Assembly (NCBI GenBank): GCA_018340805.1
Contig: JACMZG010001863.1
Span: forward strand, 27,061,941 to 27,125,940
Direction of reading: 5' to 3'
DNA from: Microvelia longipes
Lineage: Eukaryota; Arthropoda; Insecta; Hemiptera; Veliidae
Length of the DNA stretch: 64,000 nucleotides
The notes under the pieces are model-generated. The model was not told the DNA's origin and made no database searches. It saw only the letters and a list, made by a program, of their open reading frames with translations. A program made the translations under genes and the position numbers. Positions within the stretch are counted from its first letter, which is position 1; the number at the start of each line of letters is the position of its first letter. Shown here in pieces: positions 57,838 to 64,000 of the stretch.

Positions 57838-58000
57838 ATTTGTTGAGAAAGCCTCTCAGGCCGCGAAGCGGGCCTGTGTGGGAAAGGCTGTGAAATTCGC
57901 TAGATACCTGGAAATGCCATTGTAACAAGAACAACACATAATACAAACCAACAACAATGTGCCTGCAAAGCGGCCACAGGGAGGCCCCCGGGCCCGCGAA
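57838..58000. other. GC-rich edge of the assembly gap
   Basis: CAGGCCGC-GAA-GCGGGCCTG forms a strong GC hairpin, and the last 40 bp before the gap read GGCCCCC and GGGCCCGCG. This is by far the most GC-rich spot in the window and may explain the assembly break. Confidence 0.6.
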
Positions 58001-59000
58001 NNNNNNNNNNNNNNNNNNNNNNNNNNNNNNNNNNNNNNNNNNNNNNNNNNNNNNNNNNNNNNNNNNNNNNNNNNNNNNNNNNNNNNNNNNNNNNNNNNNN
58101 NNNNNNNNNNNNNNNNNNNNNNNNNNNNNNNNNNNNNNNNNNNNNNNNNNNNNNNNNNNNNNNNNNNNNNNNNNNNNNNNNNNNNNNNNNNNNNNNNNNN
58201 NNNNNNNNNNNNNNNNNNNNNNNNNNNNNNNNNNNNNNNNNNNNNNNNNNNNNNNNNNNNNNNNNNNNNNNNNNNNNNNNNNNNNNNNNNNNNNNNNNNN
58301 NNNNNNNNNNNNNNNNNNNNNNNNNNNNNNNNNNNNNNNNNNNNNNNNNNNNNNNNNNNNNNNNNNNNNNNNNNNNNNNNNNNNNNNNNNNNNNNNNNNN
58401 NNNNNNNNNNNNNNNNNNNNNNNNNNNNNNNNNNNNNNNNNNNNNNNNNNNNNNNNNNNNNNNNNNNNNNNNNNNNNNNNNNNNNNNNNNNNNNNNNNNN
58501 NNNNNNNNNNNNNNNNNNNNNNNNNNNNNNNNNNNNNNNNNNNNNNNNNNNNNNNNNNNNNNNNNNNNNNNNNNNNNNNNNNNNNNNNNNNNNNNNNNNN
58601 NNNNNNNNNNNNNNNNNNNNNNNNNNNNNNNNNNNNNNNNNNNNNNNNNNNNNNNNNNNNNNNNNNNNNNNNNNNNNNNNNNNNNNNNNNNNNNNNNNNN
58701 NNNNNNNNNNNNNNNNNNNNNNNNNNNNNNNNNNNNNNNNNNNNNNNNNNNNNNNNNNNNNNNNNNNNNNNNNNNNNNNNNNNNNNNNNNNNNNNNNNNN
58801 NNNNNNNNNNNNNNNNNNNNNNNNNNNNNNNNNNNNNNNNNNNNNNNNNNNNNNNNNNNNNNNNNNNNNNNNNNNNNNNNNNNNNNNNNNNNNNNNNNNN
58901 NNNNNNNNNNNNNNNNNNNNNNNNNNNNNNNNNNNNNNNNNNNNNNNNNNNNNNNNNNNNNNNNNNNNNNNNNNNNNNNNNNNNNNNNNNNNNNNNNNNN
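58001..59000. other. Assembly gap, exactly 1,000 N
   Basis: A round-number N run, so a scaffold join of unknown true length. Frames drawn across it are not real. Confidence 0.99.
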
Positions 59001-59107
59001 GTGGTCAACTTACTAGGGGTAGAGACCATTTTTCGTTAGTCTAGGACCATGTGTTCACCATGATTTTAATGGTTTAATGTTGGTTTAAGTGAATTGTTCC
59101 ACCCTGT

Positions 59108-59205
59108 ATATATATATATATAATACAAGATTCACGAAACGCATTTTTGTGGTTACGAACGTATTAGGAACCTATTTGAAACGGATTTCGGTCACACGCC
59201 CGGCC
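59108..59205 (+). repeat. Family A fragment
   Basis: After a short TA run, CACGAAACGCATTTTTGTGG and TTTGAAACGGATTTCGGTC align with family A at 1,022-1,084, in the same order relative to the TA run. Confidence 0.65.
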
Positions 59206-59339
59206 AAAAGTATAAAAAGAATCTACCTATGCTTATGGCGAGAGGTTGGAAGGTTTCTTAGCTTTTCCGATGCCCCAAAACAGTGGGCACGAATTTTATG
59301 CAAAAATAATGCTTACGAGGGCGATTAGAAGGGGAGGGG

Positions 59340-60405
59340 TTTGATTCTGCTAGTTTTTTTAATGTGCATTTAGGATATAATTATACGATTTTAAGATAAA
59401 ATTGCGCTAAAAATACTCTTTATCAGTTTTCGCATCTACTTATAACATATTGCTTCTGCATGTCATTAAAATGTATGACATAAGGAAGTACTCTCAAGAT
59501 TTACTTAACCGCGTACAAGAATTATTAATTTTTTTTTACTATTCAAAATTTATCACTCTCTTGAAATAATGATTAATACAACTATTATTCTATCTAGGAA
59601 GAGCTAATAAGCATCCTATTTACATACATCCTTACTGTCTCTTGTAAGTAATAATTCTTATTAATCAAAAGCAAATGTAGCCTAACTAAAAGAAATAGTG
59701 ATAATAAAGGTAGTTACATTTTAGTATAATTCATAAAAAACTGTATAAAGCTATTTAATTATCAATGTTTAAAAAAAATGTTTAAATCATCCACAGCATG
59801 TTTAGTACATTTTGTATCTATGCTTATTAATTTTATGTAAAATAAGTTTTTTTATTTATTAAAAAATAAATAAAAATTTAAATAGTCTTAACCACAAGCA
59901 TTATAAAAAATAAAAATTATGAACTAAGTTACTTACGGATTATTTATAGTTAACAATGTAAATAATAATAGGCGTACTTTAACTAACTCATTAGCTGACA
60001 ATAATGTTCATTTGTAACAATGAATAGACATAAAAACAAAAACAAATCATCGCAAGCACGATTTATTATAAAAGCGAATAAACCTGCGTAATTTGTCCAA
60101 GGATAAGTCGTGAGACAGCAACTAATTTTCTGTAAAAAAAGTCATTGTAATTGATTTTACTATAAAGTACAATGTAATAACAAAATGTCACAAAAAAGAA
60201 AAAAAAAGAGAAATAGCTATAAAGCAAACAAGATAATTATATTTTCCAAAAATGATGGAAATCTTTCTCGTGAAGTTAACGTGACGTCACGATATAGATA
60301 ATGTTGCCTAAAACTTAAAAACCTTGACTGACAAGAATCGTCTTCCTATAAATTAAAACTTGTTAATTCATTATTGAGAAGTTGTTAAAGATTGGTTGTG
60401 ATCTC
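59340..60405. other. AT-rich DNA, nothing recognised
   Basis: No supported gene or repeat. Confidence 0.5.
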
Positions 60406-60409
60406 CTAG

Positions 60410-61133
<724 letters not shown>

Positions 61134-61139
61134 GTATTT

Positions 61140-62010
61140 TTAAGTAATTACTAATTATTTTTTTATGAGTAAAATTCCATTGTAAAAATTAGCTTGTAAT
61201 TTTTATTAGCTAGATTGGGGCCATGCTATTTTTGATTAGATGCTACAGGAATTGCTATTAGTGGTCTTAAGGTAAATTAACTCATCTAGGGGATATGATA
61301 ATTTGGGGGTGAGTCACATCACTTGATCTGATAATAGTAAATTCTTATTGACTTGAAACTGTTAATTATAGTTTAAAAGTTTTAAGACCCATCCTATAAC
61401 CTTAAAAGTGGTATTTACCTTTTAAACTTAAAAGTTTTCGGATATAATTTTTAACCTGAAAAAATTGCAAAAATTTACTATGAAATTAATTTATTATTAT
61501 AATGCCAGCTTATCGAAGAACAATAATTTTTAGATACAAAATAAAAATGCTTAATATAAAGGTAACTGTGCAAGCTATGCCGTGGAAAACATATGACACA
61601 ACCGTGTATAATGATCATACATCATGTTTTCTGGTATTTTGGTTAATCAGGGGATTTTCTTCATTACGTATTCGTAAGAATCATCCATGCATATTTATAT
61701 GATGATGAATAATTTCAATTTAATCATTGGTGTAGTTTATTATTTGATTAATGGTTTATGCGGGTTTGTGGTAAAGTAATTCTGCTTTTGGAAAATTAGT
61801 TCCCCCACAAACGTTTTAGGAGCTAGAACTAGAGACTTATCTTATCTTACCAAACTTATCTTCCCTATTGGATTACTGCAAAAAATTAGAAAGAAAGGTT
61901 GCGTTACTAGAAGTACACAATTCTTCTGAATGAACAGTATCAATAAAAATATTGATGGCTAAATTTTTATTTATGCACCAAAGGAGTAAAAAACCCTTTT
62001 ATTTCCTTGA
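61140..62010. other. AT-rich DNA, nothing recognised
   Basis: A 66-codon plus-strand frame at 61,502-61,702 is unrecognised. No supported gene. Confidence 0.5.
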
Positions 62011-62014
62011 GAAG

Positions 62015-62170
62015 TTAGTTGCTTCTTAAGGCGAAAGCCGCGGGAATCAAAGCATTTGACTCCCGAGGTGATGCCAAGGTGTGTGGATGTGTTCAACTCC
62101 TGAGGCAGAGTCAATGGAGTTATTGTAATTAATTCCCGAGGGGAAGCCGAGAAAGGTAATTATTGCGGGG
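62015..62170 (+). repeat. GC-biased minisatellite, ~37-44-bp unit, four copies
   Basis: Units begin CTTAAGGCGAAAGCCG, CTCCCGAGGTGATGCC, CTCCTGAGGCAGAGTC and TCCCGAGGGGAAGCCG, spaced 37-44 bp. Similar motifs occur at 44,339. Confidence 0.75.
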
Positions 62171-62319
62171 GATAAATATCATTTTACTTTCAAGGTGCAT
62201 ACAAGATTTTATCTGCAGACGTTGACGTCGTTTAATTATTGTTATATTCTTATTTTCATATAAAAATAAAACATTTCATGTTTTATTTTATTTTTTTTTG
62301 GTTAGACTCTCGTCATAAA

Positions 62320-62445
62320 TTTAAGGGGTGACGCCCCCAAAAAAGTACTCCAAACAACTTCTTTTAGTATAAAACGGATTTCGAAGCAATAAAATGGTTA
62401 GGCCCCTCCCCCTGTTAAAATTTCGGGGGTGCCGCCCCCAGAAAA
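62320..62445 (+). repeat. Pair of GGGGGTGCCGCCCCC hairpin motifs
   Basis: GGGGTGACGCCCC at about 62,325 and GGGGGTGCCGCCCCC at about 62,425 are self-complementary and followed by similar AAAAGTRCT sequence, so they are a diverged direct repeat of about 100 bp. Confidence 0.6.
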
Positions 62446-62586
62446 GTGCTATAGTAATGTATCGGACTTCGTTATAAATGATACTCTTATAAAGAATACC
62501 GTTCCCAAAAAATGAAAAATACCTTCCTATAAGATTCGGTGGCTTTTACCTCAATTATAAACACTTTTCACTTCCATGAGAGAACA

Positions 62587-62650
62587 AGTTACTTTTTACC
62601 AACAAGGGAATGAAAAGTAACTTTTTCTCTTTTGGTGGTAAAAAGTGCTT
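62587..62650. other. Inverted repeat
   Basis: AAGTTACTTTTTACCAA and TTGGTGGTAAAAAGTGCTT are near-inverse copies around about 27 nt. Confidence 0.65.
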
Positions 62651-62819
62651 CTTTTTACCCTAAAAACTAGTAAATAATCTTTACATTATTTACCCTCTGG
62701 CGATAAACATAATTCGACAGTTTAAATGCATTTATTGAAAAAAATGCTACCGGAAGTGCCGTCAGTTATTGTTATAATGAAGACAGTCAAGAGGTACAGG
62801 TACAGTTAAGCGTGTGCCT

Positions 62820-62915
62820 AGCTTTTATCGAATTTTCATCAGAAAGTGTCGCTTCTGAAATTTCTTAGATGACGGAAGTGGTGGAAACTTACTTTCACCG
62901 CATTCACCTTATTCA
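62820..62915 (-). repeat. Family A-like terminus
   Basis: TTATCGAATTTTCATC, AGTGTCGCTTCTGAAAT and GATGACGGAAGTGG match 56,571-56,640 in order. Confidence 0.5.
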
Positions 62916-62919
62916 ACTT

Positions 62920-64000
62920 GGCGTCCCGATTCCTAACATGCATGGGTTACTTTTTTATTTTTGAAACATTATGGAGGTCAATTCGGACTATGAGATATTC
63001 GCTTAATCGCGTCGTATCCTTTACACAAGATCCTTGCTTTGTAGTCTATTTAGACTATCATTAGCTCCTTTAAATTTAGGGCTATAAGAAAGGATTTGTG
63101 TGTATCGTATGATACACTCATAATGGCCTTTTCCTGGATATTTTCTTTCTCCTTTTAGCCGTTCTTCCCTGGCAAATACCCTTTATAGATGTCACTTATT
63201 CATTCTAAAATTTGATGATTTCTATAGAATGCTTAAAACTGGCCAATTAATTTTAAATTGGTGTTGAAAATTTAAAAATATAAGGTTATCCATCAAGCGA
63301 TTTGTAATCTGAATTACATTTCAAATACGTAATTAACTAATCTAAACACATATCGCACCAGTATATCGCATATCTAAGATCTCGTATGCATTAAGATTAT
63401 CAGGATTATCATAATATTGTACATAATATGAAGTTGTTTTACATACTATTAGGTTCATATACATACACAAACAATGCGCACCTACACTGTTATATATACA
63501 CACATATAGTTAGTATATACATTTGACTGGTATACACATAATACCTTCTGCGTGTTTACTTTTCTTCTTCCTATTGTGGAATTAGAACGTGTATGTTATT
63601 TAGTTCGAGTCCTACTGCCCGAATTATTTTTATTGCAAGGTCAATTTTTTTGTATTACAATATTGATGGTGATAAAATGAACTAAATATTTAGTTTAAAC
63701 CCATGGTTGTAATTTTTTTTTTTTTTGTGTACAAAAGAGGCAATTCTATCTTAGTTGTTTGATATTTTTTGGTTTAATAAATAGAGTAAATGTTGAAAAG
63801 AATGTAATCAAATTAAAGCAAAGGCTTATAAACTGCCTGATCGCTGCATGGAATTTCTTGCAAAATAGTTTTAAATCAACTTCTGCGTTACCTTATTTGA
63901 GGCCTTGATGATTAATATATTTGGGTCTATTCAGCGATTATTAATATTTAACATTTTCTATAATCTGTTTCGTTAGTCAAACTTTTTACTTAAAGATAAT
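62920..64000. other. AT-rich DNA, nothing recognised
   Basis: TTCGAGTCC at 63,604 resembles part of a B box but has no partner. No supported gene to the window end. Confidence 0.5.

Noticed and set aside
57797..59044. Reading frames of 360-410 codons across the gap
   Set aside because: They exist only because 1,000 Ns contain no stop codon.
63600..63625. Pol III B box (TTAGTTCGAGTCC)
   Set aside because: No A box at a proper distance and no second copy.

Overview
The window looks like gene-poor nuclear DNA from a metazoan, most probably an arthropod and perhaps an insect. It is strongly AT-rich (roughly 70-75% by eye), full of TA microsatellites, and built from decayed dispersed repeats, terminal-inverted-repeat (TIR) elements and foldback palindromes. 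The insect guess rests on overall character and repeat style only; no host gene is recognisable. There are no operons, ribosome binding sites, rRNA genes or CRISPR arrays. No open reading frame longer than about 115 codons exists outside one that merely reads through 1,000 Ns. I could not assign any reading frame to a known protein family.

Layout. 1-2.1 kb: a composite repeat (family A, copy 1) followed by a minus-strand copy of a second dispersed repeat (family B). 3.4-6.0 kb: a coding-like scrap and two large foldback elements. 6.0-7.8 kb: a hammerhead-like repeat, a decayed coding-like stretch on the minus strand, and a small TIR element (MITE) caught in a 193-bp tandem duplication. 8-13 kb: AT-rich DNA with hammerhead-like motifs, family B copy 2 and a small MITE. 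14.06-15.75 kb: a 1.69-kb TIR element with a TATA target duplication. 16-23 kb: mostly featureless, with direct repeats and small hairpins. 23.3-25.1 kb: the most complete family A copy, with ~290-bp inverted arms, tRNA-like boxes, 150-bp tandem units, a TA tract and a terminal hairpin. 25-30 kb: featureless except for a 71-nt miRNA-like hairpin. 30.7-33.7 kb: two family B copies and a CpG-rich foldback island. 35-38 kb: a young ~345-bp palindrome, an intact-looking hammerhead core, a long TA tract, repeat family G and an 813-bp TIR element. 39-48.7 kb: minisatellites, a facing pair of family B copies and several hairpins. 51.5-52.4 kb: a ~570-bp palindrome and an inverted pair of hammerhead-like repeats. 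54-61 kb: TA tracts, family A fragments, a GC-richer block with a TATA box and a 42-codon ORF, the exactly 1,000-N scaffold gap (58,001-59,000), and an inverted family A copy. 61-64 kb: GC-biased minisatellites and AT-rich DNA.

The unifying theme is RNA- and DNA-structure-forming repeats rather than genes. About a dozen loci carry all or part of a CTGANGA / stem II / GAAA / short self-complementary stem III signature typical of minimal type I hammerhead ribozymes, which are known from Penelope-like and other retroelements. Family A combines Pol III-like boxes, tandem units, long inverted arms, a TE-borne TA microsatellite and a terminal perfect hairpin. I could not classify it, and it is the best candidate here for something undescribed.
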